Shown here piece after piece: positions 45,371 to 54,649 of a DNA stretch of 64,000 bases. The number at the start of each line of letters is the position of its first letter. The first letter of the stretch is position 1. The position numbers and the translations under genes were made by a program. The notes under the pieces are model-generated. The model was given only the letters and a program-made list of their open reading frames with translations. It had not been told where the DNA came from and ran no database searches. The DNA comes from Chromobacterium sp. IIBBL 290-4 (GTDB lineage: Bacteria > Pseudomonadota > Gammaproteobacteria > Burkholderiales > Chromobacteriaceae), in assembly GCF_024207115.1 (NCBI RefSeq), contig NZ_CP100128.1, forward strand, positions 4,650,001 through 4,714,000, read 5' to 3'.

Positions 45371-46519
45371 TTAGTGGACCACAGTCTCCACGGTCCAGGC
45401 CTTGTTTTTCACCACGGACAAGGTGACCGGCGCCTTCAAGAGATTGCCGTTAGGCGCGAAAGCGAAATCCGCCGTCACGCCGCTGTAGCGGATGGCGGCC
45501 AGCTTGGGGAGATATTTGGCCGGCTCCACCGAGCCCGCCTGCTTCATCGCCGCGGCCACCAGCATCACGCCGTCGTAGAACTGCGGCCCCAGCAGCACCA
45601 CGTCCTGATGGAAGCGCTCCTTGTAACGGCGCTCAAACGCCTTGCCCGCCGGACGGGCGCTCAGCACGCCGCCGGCCACCGCCGAGTAATGGCCGGCCGC
45701 GTCCTCTCCCGCCAGTTGGATGAAGGTGGGCGTATTGAGCATGTCCCCGCCCATCAGCTTGGCCTTGAGCCCCAGCCGCTTCATCTGCTTGACCATGGGC
45801 GCGGCCTGGGCGTCGGCGCCGCCGTAAAACACCACGTCTGGATTGACGGCCTTCAGCGAGGTGAGGATGGCGGTGAAGTCGGTGGCTTTGTCGGTGGTGA
45901 ATTCGCGGCGCGTCACCTTGCCGCCGTTAGCGGCCACCGCCTTGACGAATTCATCTGCAATGCCTTGGCCGTAGGCAGTGCGGTCGTCGATGGCGACGAT
46001 GGTTTTGGCCTTCATCGTTTTGACGGCGAACTGACCCAGCGCGCCGCCTATCTGGCTGTCGCTGCCCACCAGGCGGAAAGTGGTTTTGTAGCCTTGCTGG
46101 GTATAGGCCGGGTTGGTGGCCACCGATAATTGCGGAATGCCGGCGTCGGAATAGATGCGCGAGGCCGGGATGGACACGCCGGAGTTGAAGTGGCCGATAA
46201 CGGCCTTCACGCCGGCGTCCACCAGCCGCTGCGCCGCCTGGGTGCCGATGCGCGGATCGGCCTGGTCGTCCTCGGACACCAGTTCGAACTGGATCTTCTG
46301 CCCGCCCACCACCAGGCCCTTGGCGTTGATGTCGTCCACCGCCATCTTGGCGGCGTTTTCGTTGTCCTTGCCATAGTGTGCCTGCGGGCCGGACAACGGC
46401 GAGGCGAAGCCTATCTTGACCACGGTATCGGCATGGGCCGCCGCCATGGCAAACGGCGCCATCATGCCGCCCAGCGCCAGCACCCAGTTCATTTCCGCAA
46501 ACAGTTTGTTCCAAGCCAT
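45371..46519 (-). CDS. Branched-chain amino-acid-type ABC binding protein (LivJ-like)
   Basis: Periplasmic binding protein of 382 residues. Signal peptide about 30 residues long, ending AAAHA before DTVVKIGFASPLSGPQAHYG, the usual start of LivJ/LivK mature proteins. Type I fold features include GHFNSGVSIPASRIYSDAGI and TAYGQGIADEFVKAV. The start at 46519 has AGGAG seven bases upstream. No permease or ATPase lies beside it. Because it is next to, and codirectional with, the hydroxyproline genes, it may bind hydroxyproline or proline; the ligand is inferred. Confidence 0.88.
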   Translation of the reverse strand: MAWNKLFAEMNWVLALGGMMAPFAMAAAHADTVVKIGFASPLSGPQAHYGKDNENAAKMAVDDINAKGLVVGGQKIQFELVSEDDQADPRIGTQAAQRLVDAGVKAVIGHFNSGVSIPASRIYSDAGIPQLSVATNPAYTQQGYKTTFRLVGSDSQIGGALGQFAVKTMKAKTIVAIDDRTAYGQGIADEFVKAVAANGGKVTRREFTTDKATDFTAILTSLKAVNPDVVFYGGADAQAAPMVKQMKRLGLKAKLMGGDMLNTPTFIQLAGEDAAGHYSAVAGGVLSARPAGKAFERRYKERFHQDVVLLGPQFYDGVMLVAAAMKQAGSVEPAKYLPKLAAIRYSGVTADFAFAPNGNLLKAPVTLSVVKNKAWTVETVVH

Positions 46520-46618
46520 GAGATGTCTCCTGTATTGCTGCATTGATCAGGACAAGCCACCCGGCCGCCCTGCTACCGCTCCCCCGCCGCGGCCGGTCTG
46601 CGCCAGCCTGAGGCGGAG

Positions 46619-47878
46619 TCAAAAACGAGATAGCCGATACGGCTGCATGTCCAGCGCCGGCGGCCGCCCTTGCAGCATGTCGCGCAGCAAGGCGCCGGTG
46701 GTGGCCGCCAGGGTCAGGCCCAGATGGCCGTGCCCGGTGGCGAACCACAGCCCCGGCAGCGGCGCCGGGCCGATGATGGGCAGGGTGTCCGGCAGCGACG
46801 GGCGATTGCCCATCCACACCGTCATGTCTTCGGTGGAGAAATCGCCGACGATGCGCCTGGCCTTGTCCAGCAGGATGTGGGCGCGGCGCCAGTCCGGCGG
46901 CGCGTCGCGGTGCGCCAGCTCCACCGTGCCGGCCAGCCGCAGCCCGCCGTTGGCCATGGGCAAAATGACGAAGCTCTCACTGGCGCACTGGATGAAGTGG
47001 CGCAGCGCCACCCCGGCCTTGGGCAGGTTGACGTGATAGCCGCGCTCGCTTTCCAGCGGCACGCGGTATTGGCGCTGCTTGGCGAAACGGTCGCTCCACA
47101 CGCCGCAGGCGATCACCGCCGCATCGGCGCGCAGGCGGCCGCCGCCGGCCGTTTCCACGCCGGCGACATGCCCGCCTTCCGTGGCGATGCCCAGCGCCTC
47201 GTCCCGGACAAAGCGGCCGCCCTCGCGGAGGAAGGCATCGAACAAGCCGCGGCTGAACACATAAGGGTCGTCCACATGCGACCAATCCGGCGCCAGGACC
47301 GCGTATTGCCACTCTTCGCGCAGCGTCGGCTCCCCTGCGCTGAGCGCATCTCGGTCCAGCGCCTGCCAGCGCACGCCGTGGCGGCGCTTGGCCTCCCAGG
47401 CTGGTGCGGCGGCGTCGAACTCCTCCCGGTTGCGATACAGCGTCAGGTTGCCATGCCGCCGCCACAGATGGCTGAGGCCGGCCTTCTCGATCAGCGCGGC
47501 GTAGTCGTCATTGACCCGGCCCAGCAGCGCCGCCAGCGCCTGCGTCAGCTCCTTCACTCGGCTCGCCCGGCTGGCGGCGAGAAAACGCAGCAGCCAGGGC
47601 GCCAACGTGGGCAGGTAGCGCCAGCGCAAGGCCAGCGGCCCCAGCGGGTCCAGCATCCAGCCTGGCACCTTGCGCAGCACGCCAGGCTCGGCCAGCGGGA
47701 TGACGTCGCTGATGGCGAAAGCGCCGGCATTGCCGTAGCTGGTTTCCATCGCCGGCTCGCCGCGGTCCAACAGGGTCACCTCAAAGCCGGCCAGCCGCAG
47801 CTGCAAGGCGGAGGCGATGCCGACCACGCCGGCGCCCACCACGATGACCGCGGCTCCGGGTGCAAGCGGGGGGGCCAT
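46619..47878 (-). CDS. FAD-dependent D-amino-acid (D-hydroxyproline) dehydrogenase
   Basis: 419 residues with the N-terminal Rossmann motif VIVVGAGVVGIASALQLRLA and DadA/SoxA-type C-terminus (WMGNRPSLPDTLPIIGPAPL, ATGHGHLGLTLAATTG). In this operon the likely reaction is oxidation of cis-4-hydroxy-D-proline to the pyrroline-carboxylate, after epimerisation by the last listed enzyme. It is the fourth gene of the operon, three bases after the dehydrogenase stop. The family also includes D-alanine dehydrogenases; substrate is from context. Confidence 0.85.
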   Translation of the reverse strand: MAPPLAPGAAVIVVGAGVVGIASALQLRLAGFEVTLLDRGEPAMETSYGNAGAFAISDVIPLAEPGVLRKVPGWMLDPLGPLALRWRYLPTLAPWLLRFLAASRASRVKELTQALAALLGRVNDDYAALIEKAGLSHLWRRHGNLTLYRNREEFDAAAPAWEAKRRHGVRWQALDRDALSAGEPTLREEWQYAVLAPDWSHVDDPYVFSRGLFDAFLREGGRFVRDEALGIATEGGHVAGVETAGGGRLRADAAVIACGVWSDRFAKQRQYRVPLESERGYHVNLPKAGVALRHFIQCASESFVILPMANGGLRLAGTVELAHRDAPPDWRRAHILLDKARRIVGDFSTEDMTVWMGNRPSLPDTLPIIGPAPLPGLWFATGHGHLGLTLAATTGALLRDMLQGRPPALDMQPYRLSRF

Positions 47879-47881
47879 GAT

Positions 47882-49456
47882 TCAACCCTCCCGGCTGCCG
47901 TCCAGCAGGCGGCGCAGCGCCAGCGGATTGGCGTGCCGCAATGCCGGCGGCAACAGCGCGTCCGGAAAATCCTGGTAGCAGACCGGTCGCAGGAAGCGCT
48001 GGATGGCCGCCGTGCCTACCGAGGTGGCGCGCGCGTCCGAGGTAGCCGGGAATGGCCCGCCGTGCACCATGGCGTCGCACACTTCCACGCCGGTGGGCCA
48101 GCCATTGGCCAGAATGCGGCCGGCCTTGCGCTCCAGCGTGGGCAGCAGCGCATGGGCCAAGTCCAGATCGCCATCATCCAATTGCAGCGTGGCGGTGAGC
48201 TGGCCTTCCAGTTGCTCGGCAAACTGGCGCAGTTCCGCCGCGTCCCGGCACTGCACGATCAAGGCCGCGGCGCCGAACACCTCGGTGCGCAGCGCCGGAT
48301 TGGCCAGATAATCGCGCGCGTCGGCCAGCCACAACTGGGCCTGGCACTGGTTGAGCCCGGTTGCCGGCAGGCCGGCGGCCAACTGCCGCGCATGGCCGGA
48401 CCAAGCCGCCACGCCGGCCTGGTAAGCCTGGAAGATGCCGGGCGTCAGCATGGTCTGCGCCGGGCTCTGCTGCAGGATGCCGGCCGCGGCGGCGATAAAG
48501 CCATCCAGCGCCGGCCCTTGCAGCGCGACGATCAGCCCGGGATTGGTGCAGAACTGCCCTGCCCCCAGCGTCAGCGAAGCGGCAAAACCCTGCGCCAGGG
48601 CCTCGCCGCGCGCCTGCAGCGCCATCGGCAGCAAAAACACCGGATTGGTGGAGCTCATTTCCGCATAAACCGGAATCGGCTCCGGCCGGCTTTGCGCCAG
48701 CCGGCACAAGGCCAGCCCGCCGCTGCGCGAACCGGTGAAGCCCACCGCCTTGACGCGCGGGTCCGCCACCAGCGCCTGGCCCGCTTCGCGGCCGTCGCCG
48801 AACAGCAGCGCGAACACGCCGGCCGGCAGCCCGCATTTCTCCGCCGCCCGCGCAATGGCCAGCCCGGCAAGTTCGCTGGTGCCGGGATGGGCGCTGTGCG
48901 CCTTGACGATGACCGGGCAGCCGGCCGCCAGAGCGGACGCGGTGTCGCCGCCGGCCACCGAGAAGGCCAAGGGGAAATTGCTGGCGCCGAACACCGCCAC
49001 CGGCCCCACCGCCACTTGGCGCTGGCGCAAATCCGCACGTGGCAAAGGCTGGCGCTGCAGCAGAGCGGAATCCACCCGCGCGTCCTGCCACTCGCCGGCC
49101 CGCAGCGTGCGGGCGAACAAGCGCAGCTGACCGCAGGTTCGACCGCGCTCGCCCTGCAGCCGGGCGCGCGGCAGGCCGGTCTCGGCCATGGCGCGTGTTA
49201 TCAATTCATCGCCCAGCACTTCTATCTCGTCGGCTATGGTTTCGAGCAAACGCGCCCGCGCTTCCGGCGCAGTTTCGCGGTAGGGGTCGAACGCGGCCCA
49301 AGCCAGCGCGCAAGCCTGTTCCACCTGCTCGCGGTCCGCACCGGGATAGCCTGGCTCCAGCACCTGGTTGGTGGCCGGGTCTATGGCCCGGATCATGGCG
49401 CGGCGGCCGGAGACGGCTTGGCCGCCGATCAACATCTTGCCTGTCAGATTCATCAT
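47882..49456 (-). CDS. 2,5-dioxovalerate (alpha-ketoglutarate semialdehyde) dehydrogenase
   Basis: NADP-type aldehyde dehydrogenase of 524 residues. The catalytic Cys is in [11 protein letters not shown] and the Glu in [11 protein letters not shown]; cofactor-loop [20 protein letters not shown] is present. The Ser/Thr pattern and length match KGSADH of the hydroxyproline and sugar-acid pathways, giving alpha-ketoglutarate at the end of the route. I chose the ATG at 49456 with AGGAAAC before it. It begins inside the 5' tail of nothing else and follows the deaminase gene by 20 bases. Confidence 0.88.
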   Translation of the reverse strand: MMNLTGKMLIGGQAVSGRRAMIRAIDPATNQVLEPGYPGADREQVEQACALAWAAFDPYRETAPEARARLLETIADEIEVLGDELITRAMAETGLPRARLQGERGRTCGQLRLFARTLRAGEWQDARVDSALLQRQPLPRADLRQRQVAVGPVAVFGASNFPLAFSVAGGDTASALAAGCPVIVKAHSAHPGTSELAGLAIARAAEKCGLPAGVFALLFGDGREAGQALVADPRVKAVGFTGSRSGGLALCRLAQSRPEPIPVYAEMSSTNPVFLLPMALQARGEALAQGFAASLTLGAGQFCTNPGLIVALQGPALDGFIAAAAGILQQSPAQTMLTPGIFQAYQAGVAAWSGHARQLAAGLPATGLNQCQAQLWLADARDYLANPALRTEVFGAAALIVQCRDAAELRQFAEQLEGQLTATLQLDDGDLDLAHALLPTLERKAGRILANGWPTGVEVCDAMVHGGPFPATSDARATSVGTAAIQRFLRPVCYQDFPDALLPPALRHANPLALRRLLDGSREG

Positions 49457-49476
49457 GTTTCCTGCGGAATTGGGCT

Positions 49477-50424
49477 TCAGGCGACGTTTTGCTCGGCCGA
49501 CCAATGGCGATACCACTCGCGGAACAGCGCGTACTGGGTTTCGGCATAGCGGCGCTGGGCGGCGCTCAGCGCGTCGGTTTCATTGAAATGCAGCGCGTAT
49601 TCTTGGTCGCCGTTCAGCACCATCAGGTGCTTGTAATACAGCACCAGGTCGCAGCCTTCGTCGAAAGAGGACAGCACGGCCAGCGCCGACTCCAGCTCAT
49701 GGGCGCGGCGGCGGGCGATGGCGTCTCCCCTGGCTGCAGCCTGGCTCAGCGCCACCAGGTGCAGCACTTCGCGCGGCAGCGCGTTGCCGATGCCGGTGAT
49801 GGCGCCGGCGGCGTTGCAATTGACGAAGCCATGCACCACCTGGGTGTCCACCCCCACCATCAGGAGGACTTCGTCGTCTTGCGAGGTGATGTGCTCGGCG
49901 GCGTAGCGCATGTCGGCGGCGCCGCCGAACTCCTTGAAGCCAACCAGATTGGGATACGCGCGGCGCAGCTCGAAAAACAGGTCGGCGCGGGTGGCGAAGC
50001 CGTAGTAAGGGCTGTTGTAGATCACCGCCGGCAGTTGCGGCGCGGCGGCCAGGATGGCGGAGAAATGCGCCTTTTGCGCAGCCGGCGACGCGCCGCGCGA
50101 CAGCACCCGCGGAATCACCATCAAGCCCTGCGCTCCCGCGCTGGCGGCATGGGCCGCATGGGAAACCGCCTCGCGGGTGTTGACTGCGCCGGTGCCCACT
50201 ATCGTCGGCACGCCAGCGGCCGCTAGCCGCGCCACGCCCTCTTGGCGCTGGGCCTCAGTCAGCAGCGGCCAGTCGCCCATCGAGCCGCAATACACCACCG
50301 CGCTCATGCCCAGGGACACCAATTCCTTGCCCTTGGCCACCAGCGCGTCGAAATCCGGCTGGCGATCGACAGTGCACGGGGTCATCAGCGCCGGCATGCA
50401 GCCGGTGAAAATATTGTTATTCAT
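49477..50424 (-). CDS. DapA-family pyrroline-4-hydroxy-2-carboxylate deaminase
   Basis: Schiff-base aldolase-fold enzyme of 315 residues. The catalytic Lys lies in [16 protein letters not shown], the conserved Tyr in [15 protein letters not shown], and [15 protein letters not shown] is the usual N-terminal loop. In the trans-4-hydroxyproline route this enzyme deaminates and dehydrates the pyrroline to alpha-ketoglutarate semialdehyde. Placement between the epimerase and the semialdehyde dehydrogenase supports this over true dihydrodipicolinate synthase. Start at 50424 has AAGGAGC upstream. Confidence 0.87.
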   Translation of the reverse strand: MNNNIFTGCMPALMTPCTVDRQPDFDALVAKGKELVSLGMSAVVYCGSMGDWPLLTEAQRQEGVARLAAAGVPTIVGTGAVNTREAVSHAAHAASAGAQGLMVIPRVLSRGASPAAQKAHFSAILAAAPQLPAVIYNSPYYGFATRADLFFELRRAYPNLVGFKEFGGAADMRYAAEHITSQDDEVLLMVGVDTQVVHGFVNCNAAGAITGIGNALPREVLHLVALSQAAARGDAIARRRAHELESALAVLSSFDEGCDLVLYYKHLMVLNGDQEYALHFNETDALSAAQRRYAETQYALFREWYRHWSAEQNVA

Positions 50425-50472
50425 GCTTTTTGCTCCTTGCGGCACTCATTGGAAAAACAGGGAAATACGGGT

Positions 50473-51399
50473 TCAGATGCCCCACGCGAATGGATCTTCT
50501 TCGTCGATCAGCAGCGCGCCGCGGGCGGTGATGTGGGCGCGGCCGGTGATATAGGGGCGGATGAAATCGCCTTCGCGCTGGTAATGGCCGGTGAAGCGGC
50601 TGCCGGTGATGCCGGCCTGCACCCAGCGCTCGCCTTCGGCCAGCTTGCCGTCAGCGGCCAGGCAGGCCAGCTTGGCGCTGGTGCCGGTGCCGCAGGGAGA
50701 ACGGTCATAGGCCTTGCCCGGGCACATGACAAAGTTGCGGCTGTCGGCGTGCTCGTCGTCGGCGAACAGTTCGACATGATCGATGCGCGCGCCGTCGGCG
50801 CCGGTGACGCCCTGCGCTTCCAGCGCCTGCAGCACGGCCCAGGAAAACGCGCTCAGCTCCTCGACATTGTCCAGCCGCACGCTCAGGCCATGCTCGGCCA
50901 CCAGGAAAAACCAGTTGCCGCCCCAGGCGATGTCCCCCACTACTCGGCCATGGCCGGGCACCTCCACTGCCGCCTGCCGGCGGTAGCGGTAGGCCGGCAC
51001 ATTGCGCAGCGTCACCGCGCCGTCCTCATGCAAGACGGCGCTGACCGGTCCCACCGGGGTATCGATCCGGTGCGTGCCGGGCGCGATGCGCCCCAGGTAA
51101 TGCAAGGAGGCGATCAGGCCTATGGTGCCGTGGCCGCACATGCCCAGGTAGCCGGTGTTGTTGAAGAAAATCACCCCGCACACGGCGTCGGCCGAAACCG
51201 GCTCGCAATACAGCGCGCCCACCAACACATCGCTGCCGCGCGGCTCCAGCAGGCAGGCGCGGCGCCATTTATCGTGCCGCTCGCGCAATTCATCGCGCTG
51301 GTCCGCCATGGCGGCGCCCGCCAAGGGGGGGAATCCGCTCAGCACCAGCCGGGTGGGCTCGCCACCGGTGTGGGAATCGATGATCTCTAGCTGTTTCAT
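50473..51399 (-). CDS. 4-hydroxyproline 2-epimerase (proline-racemase family)
   Basis: 308 residues. Both catalytic cysteines are present: Cys in [14 protein letters not shown] and Cys in [14 protein letters not shown], matching epimerases instead of the dehydratases that carry Thr or Ser. The start [20 protein letters not shown] is the family N-terminus. It converts trans-4-hydroxy-L-proline to cis-4-hydroxy-D-proline, first step of the pathway. First gene of the operon (epimerase, deaminase, semialdehyde dehydrogenase, FAD enzyme). An alternative start four codons upstream exists. Confidence 0.9.
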   Translation of the reverse strand: MKQLEIIDSHTGGEPTRLVLSGFPPLAGAAMADQRDELRERHDKWRRACLLEPRGSDVLVGALYCEPVSADAVCGVIFFNNTGYLGMCGHGTIGLIASLHYLGRIAPGTHRIDTPVGPVSAVLHEDGAVTLRNVPAYRYRRQAAVEVPGHGRVVGDIAWGGNWFFLVAEHGLSVRLDNVEELSAFSWAVLQALEAQGVTGADGARIDHVELFADDEHADSRNFVMCPGKAYDRSPCGTGTSAKLACLAADGKLAEGERWVQAGITGSRFTGHYQREGDFIRPYITGRAHITARGALLIDEEDPFAWGI

Positions 51400-51868
51400 T
51401 CGCCTGTCCATTCAGAAAACCGTCATCTCGGCCGGCCGCTGCGCAGGGCATGGATGCCATTGCATCCGCGCGCCGCAGCCGCATTCGCCGCCACCTCGCT
51501 AGCATGGCCGCGTTGCCGCCGACAATCTTGATGGCTATCATCAGTGGCGATGACGAAATCGGCACAATTCACGTTTTCAGGCGCTGGCTAGGGCACGGCG
51601 GCCGCGATGGCGCGCGCAGGGACATTCGGGATGGCGGCGTTTGCGTCGCGAGAAAGGCAGGAGCGATGACGGGTGCGACTCTGGGCACCAGCGATCACTC
51701 CGAGAGAGTCCAAGAAGTACCAGGAAACCCGCTCAGCACAAGGCTTTGCGGGTTTTTTGTTGTCCATTTCCGTCCAGCGCAATCCAGCCAAAGCCGGCGC
51801 AAAATGTTGGTATATATATTGGTACGAAGATACCATCACTGCTGATACCAACAGCAGGAAATGCCAAC
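51400..51868. other. Junction between core genome and island B
   Basis: About 470 bases upstream of the hydroxyproline operon and of the integrase. A terminator-like hairpin (51728-51760) lies just before the likely integration point. No tRNA could be folded from the sequence before it. The AT-rich bit 51812-51840 contains TATATATA and probably the integrase promoter. The attachment core itself cannot be fixed, since the other end lies outside the window. Confidence 0.45.
51728..51760 (+). terminator. Terminator-like hairpin at the island B junction
   Basis: AAACCCGC and GCGGGTTTTTT pair around TCAGCACAAGGCTTT. It lies before the integrase gene and may have ended a transcript of the target gene. 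Confidence 0.55.
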
Positions 51869-53062
51869 ATGCCGCTTACAGACACCGCCATCCGCAATGC
51901 CAAGCCAAGAGAAGACGGCAAGCCTGCCAAGCTGGCAGATGGCGGCAGCCTCTTTCTTTGGGTCATGCCCAACGGGGCGAAGTACTGGCGCATGGCCTAC
52001 CGCTTCGACGGCAAGCAAAAAACCCTCTCCTTCGGCGTCTACCCCGCCACTTCGTTGAAAGACGCGCGCGATAAGCGCGAAGCCGCGCGCAAACTGCTGG
52101 CCGCCGGGACCGACCCCAACGCAGCCAAGAAAGAGCAGAAGCGCGAGAGACAGCTCACCGTTGAAAACTCCTTCGAGATTGTCGCCCGCGAGTGGTACGA
52201 CAAACAGCTGCCACGCTGGACCGATGACCACGCTGTCAGAATCCTCGACTCCCTTAAGGCTGACGCCTTCCCCGACCTCGGAAAACAGCCGGTTTCCCAA
52301 CTCACCGCGCCGATGATCTTGGATACCATCCGCAAAATAGAAAAACGCGGCGCTGTGGAAACCGCCCAACGAGTGCTGCAACGGATCAGCGCCGTCATCC
52401 GCTATGCCATCCAGACCGGCCGAGCCGTCCACAACCCGGCAACGGACCTTACAGGCGCGATACGCGCAAAGAAGGTGGAACACCGCCCAGCGCTGCCACG
52501 CGGCGAGCTGCGCGAGTTCTACCGCCGCCTGGCGGCCGAACCACTCTACATCCCGACACGCATTGCCATGCATCTGCTGATGCTGACCTTTGTCCGCCCT
52601 GGCGAACTGCGCGCCGCACGCTGGGAAGAATTTGATGAAGAACGCGCCGAATGGCGTATCCCAGCCGAGCGCATGAAGATGCGCGAGCCTCACCTTGTAC
52701 CGCTATCGCGCCAGGCGCTGGAACTGCTGAAAGAACTACGCCCGCTCACCGGCAAAAGCGCGCTGCTCTTCCCTGCGGTGACAGACCTTAAGAAGCCGAT
52801 GTCCGAGAACACGCTGGGCTATGCCATGGGCCGCATGGGCTACAAAGGTACAGCAACCCCACACGGCTTCCGCGCCCTGGCCTCGACAGTTCTTAACGAA
52901 GAAGGCTTCGATCCAGATATCATAGAGAAGCAGCTCGCGCATGCAGAGCGCAACAAGGTTCGTGCGGCTTACCACCGGGCGGAGTATCTGGAAGAGCGTA
53001 GAAAGATGATGCAGTGGTGGGCTGAATTCTTAGGTAGGCATCAAGAGAATGGCCTCGCTTAG
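51869..53062 (+). CDS. P4-type tyrosine site-specific integrase
   Basis: 397 residues. N-terminal DUF4102-type domain (MPLTDTAIRNAKPREDGKPA; LWVMPNGAKYWRMAYRFDGK), then a SAM-like core-binding domain, and the catalytic domain with Arg in FVRPGELRAARWEEF, HGFR near residue 332, and the nucleophile Tyr in VRAAYHRAEYLEERRKMM. Integrates the element at its host site. First gene of island B and points into it, the usual layout of P4-like elements. The ATG at 51869 is chosen for the family start and AGGAA site; a longer frame reaches the att region. Confidence 0.93.
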   Translation: MPLTDTAIRNAKPREDGKPAKLADGGSLFLWVMPNGAKYWRMAYRFDGKQKTLSFGVYPATSLKDARDKREAARKLLAAGTDPNAAKKEQKRERQLTVENSFEIVAREWYDKQLPRWTDDHAVRILDSLKADAFPDLGKQPVSQLTAPMILDTIRKIEKRGAVETAQRVLQRISAVIRYAIQTGRAVHNPATDLTGAIRAKKVEHRPALPRGELREFYRRLAAEPLYIPTRIAMHLLMLTFVRPGELRAARWEEFDEERAEWRIPAERMKMREPHLVPLSRQALELLKELRPLTGKSALLFPAVTDLKKPMSENTLGYAMGRMGYKGTATPHGFRALASTVLNEEGFDPDIIEKQLAHAERNKVRAAYHRAEYLEERRKMMQWWAEFLGRHQENGLA

Positions 53063-53147
53063 CAAGGCAGAAAAATACGGCTGCTTCCGGCCATTTGCGG
53101 TCATTGCAATTGACTTTAACCCATTTTCTAATTGTGAAATTTATAGC

Positions 53148-53645
53148 ATGCGAAAACTACTCGCTATCCTTCTTTCAGTCATCGGCATCAGGGCGAATGC
53201 AACTGAGGTATTGATCCAAATGCAGGAACAGTTCGGTCCCTCACGTGTTTTCTCTGTAATGGTGCCAACTGATTGGGTGATTGGGACGGGAGAAAATTTC
53301 ACCGCAAGCGCACCGAATGATGGCCCACATCTTAGTGGTATGGCTTATCGGATTGAGCGACGCCCAGAGTTGTCTGAGTTCTCAGGAGCCCGTTACCAGG
53401 GCGTCGGAGATATGGGGATCTACAAGCAGGTCGGACAGGAACGTTCTCTTGGAAATGATGGCGGTGTTATTCGTGAGTACGAGGGGCGGTGGCCAGGGGA
53501 CAAGTTCATTACTTACTACATTGTTGCTTGCAAGAGTGCCGGGGATATATATGCGAGTATTTCGTTGGTTACAACCAAGGAGGACTATGACTCGCATCGA
53601 GTCTTTTATGCGCAGATGTTTTCGTCGTTTGCTATCCACCCCTGA
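53148..53645 (+). CDS. Small secreted protein of unknown function
   Basis: 165 residues from ATG 53148, where MRKLLAILLSVIGIRANA is a plausible signal peptide cleaved before TEV. The body (VFSVMVPTDWVIGTGENFTA; PGDKFITYYIVACKSAGDIY) resembles lipoprotein-like or PsbP/DUF1795-type small beta proteins with a WPGDKF-like core, but I do not recognise the family. It sits directly behind the integrase with lower GC than that gene, as a moron-like cargo. No promoter evident. Confidence 0.6.
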   Translation: MRKLLAILLSVIGIRANATEVLIQMQEQFGPSRVFSVMVPTDWVIGTGENFTASAPNDGPHLSGMAYRIERRPELSEFSGARYQGVGDMGIYKQVGQERSLGNDGGVIREYEGRWPGDKFITYYIVACKSAGDIYASISLVTTKEDYDSHRVFYAQMFSSFAIHP

Positions 53646-53979
53646 AACTCCGGTCAATCACGCAATGGGTTCTCTGCCTGAATGGAACGCTCTGCAAGCC
53701 AACTTGCCTACGCCAGCAATTCGGTCAAAGTGGTCTATCACACCATCTGCTGTGAGCGTCCACTTTGGGTCGACTCCTGCCATTTCAGGCTAACGCTCAA
53801 GTTTCACCACCTGCCTGCCTCATAAACACCCGCCACTGAACGCCACCCTACAATGAACTGTCCCGCAGGTTTGCCGCACTAGGCAGCGCTACAGGGCATT
53901 AACGGCCTCTTTTTACCGCCAGCCCCCAGCGCGCGCCATCGAAGCCCCGCCTCGCCCCCACGCTTCATGTGCCGCTAAT

Positions 53980-54081
53980 CATGCACCTGCATGAACCCGC
54001 GCCAGCCCCTTGCTGTATAGGCTGGCGCGTAGACTTTCCCCTGCCCTGATTCATGCGCTTTCATGCAGTCTATGCATGCAG
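53980..54081. repeat. Cluster of CATGCA/TGCATG motifs with a GC hairpin
   Basis: CATGCACCTGCATG (53980-53993) is an inverted pair; further copies TCATGCGCTTTCATGCA (54051-54067) and TATGCATGCAG (54071-54081) follow. Between them CGCGCCAGCC (53998-54007) pairs with GGCTGGCGCG (54020-54029). Likely protein-binding sites; no known factor can be named. Confidence 0.5.
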
Positions 54082-54271
54082 TTGCCGTTTTGGCTGACTG
54101 AGGTTTCTACCCTTCTCTATATCTTCCCGCTTAAATCTGCCGCCAAGTATGTCCGGTGGCGTCCGTATGCTTCCGATGCTGTTTAGTGATTCACATTTTC
54201 CGCTGTCTATTTTGCTTTTCCCTCCTCTCGTCAATAGCCAAAACTGAGTTTTTCTGACTTTTCAAGTTTCG

Positions 54272-54298
54272 TTGTTGTGTGGCGATTCCACACAACAA
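54272..54298. promoter_or_regulatory. Perfect 11-base inverted repeat upstream of alpA
   Basis: TTGTTGTGTGG (54272-54282) and CCACACAACAA (54288-54298) are exact complements with a 5-base spacer CGATT. It lies about 100 bases before alpA and could be an operator or attenuator. Confidence 0.5.
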
Positions 54299-54400
54299 GC
54301 CCGCCAAACTCGATTTGAAATTTCTGAAATACTGCATTCGCTGATCGGCGTATCCGATTGCATCCACAGATATTCAGATCAAACGATAAGGACAAATCCA

Positions 54401-54619
54401 ATGACCGCCATTGCCCCTTCGCTCACCGCCCAGCCGCTGCGCTTTATGCGCTTGCCGGAAGTCATTTCCACCTGCGGCTTATCCCGCTCGTCGGTATACG
54501 ACGCCATCAAGCGCGGCAGCTTTCCGGCTCCGGTGCCGCTGGGCGGCAAAAGCGTGGCCTGGCTGTCGTCCGAAATCGACGCCTGGATGGTGGATCGCAT
54601 CGCGGCGCGCCACGCCTAA
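54401..54619 (+). CDS. AlpA-family excisionase/regulator
   Basis: 72 residues. Small winged helix protein of the AlpA/MerR-like group: RFMRLPEVISTCGLSRSSVY and the GSFPAPVPLGGKSVAWLSSE wing, then IDAWMVDR. AlpA proteins activate integrase or act as directionality factors in P4-like islands, so it probably controls excision. AAGGA ten bases before the ATG decides the start over a much longer frame that begins in the inverted repeat. First gene of the replication/control block. Confidence 0.9.
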   Translation: MTAIAPSLTAQPLRFMRLPEVISTCGLSRSSVYDAIKRGSFPAPVPLGGKSVAWLSSEIDAWMVDRIAARHA

Positions 54620-54649
54620 AACCCATAACCCCGCACCCGGACTCAGAAC

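Larger units (their letters stand above)
53646..54400. other. Regulatory-looking region upstream of alpA
   Basis: About 750 bases with no trusted ORF. It holds several CATGCA/TGCATG motifs (53980-54081), a perfect 10-base-pair hairpin (53998-54029), and an 11-base inverted repeat (54272-54298). These elements suggest regulation of the island's genes, or a secondary replication or packaging locus. The stretches around 53650-53970 and 54090-54270 show nothing else. Confidence 0.45.

Noticed and set aside
44652..51788. AATCCAGCCAAA shared by about 44657 and 51776 as a pair of attachment sites
   Set aside because: Only 12 bases match, and the segment between is core metabolism (slyD, hydroxyproline genes), so chance is more likely.
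51400..51868. tRNA gene as integration target of island B
   Set aside because: No cloverleaf or T-loop motif could be found before the integrase; only a terminator-like hairpin is present.
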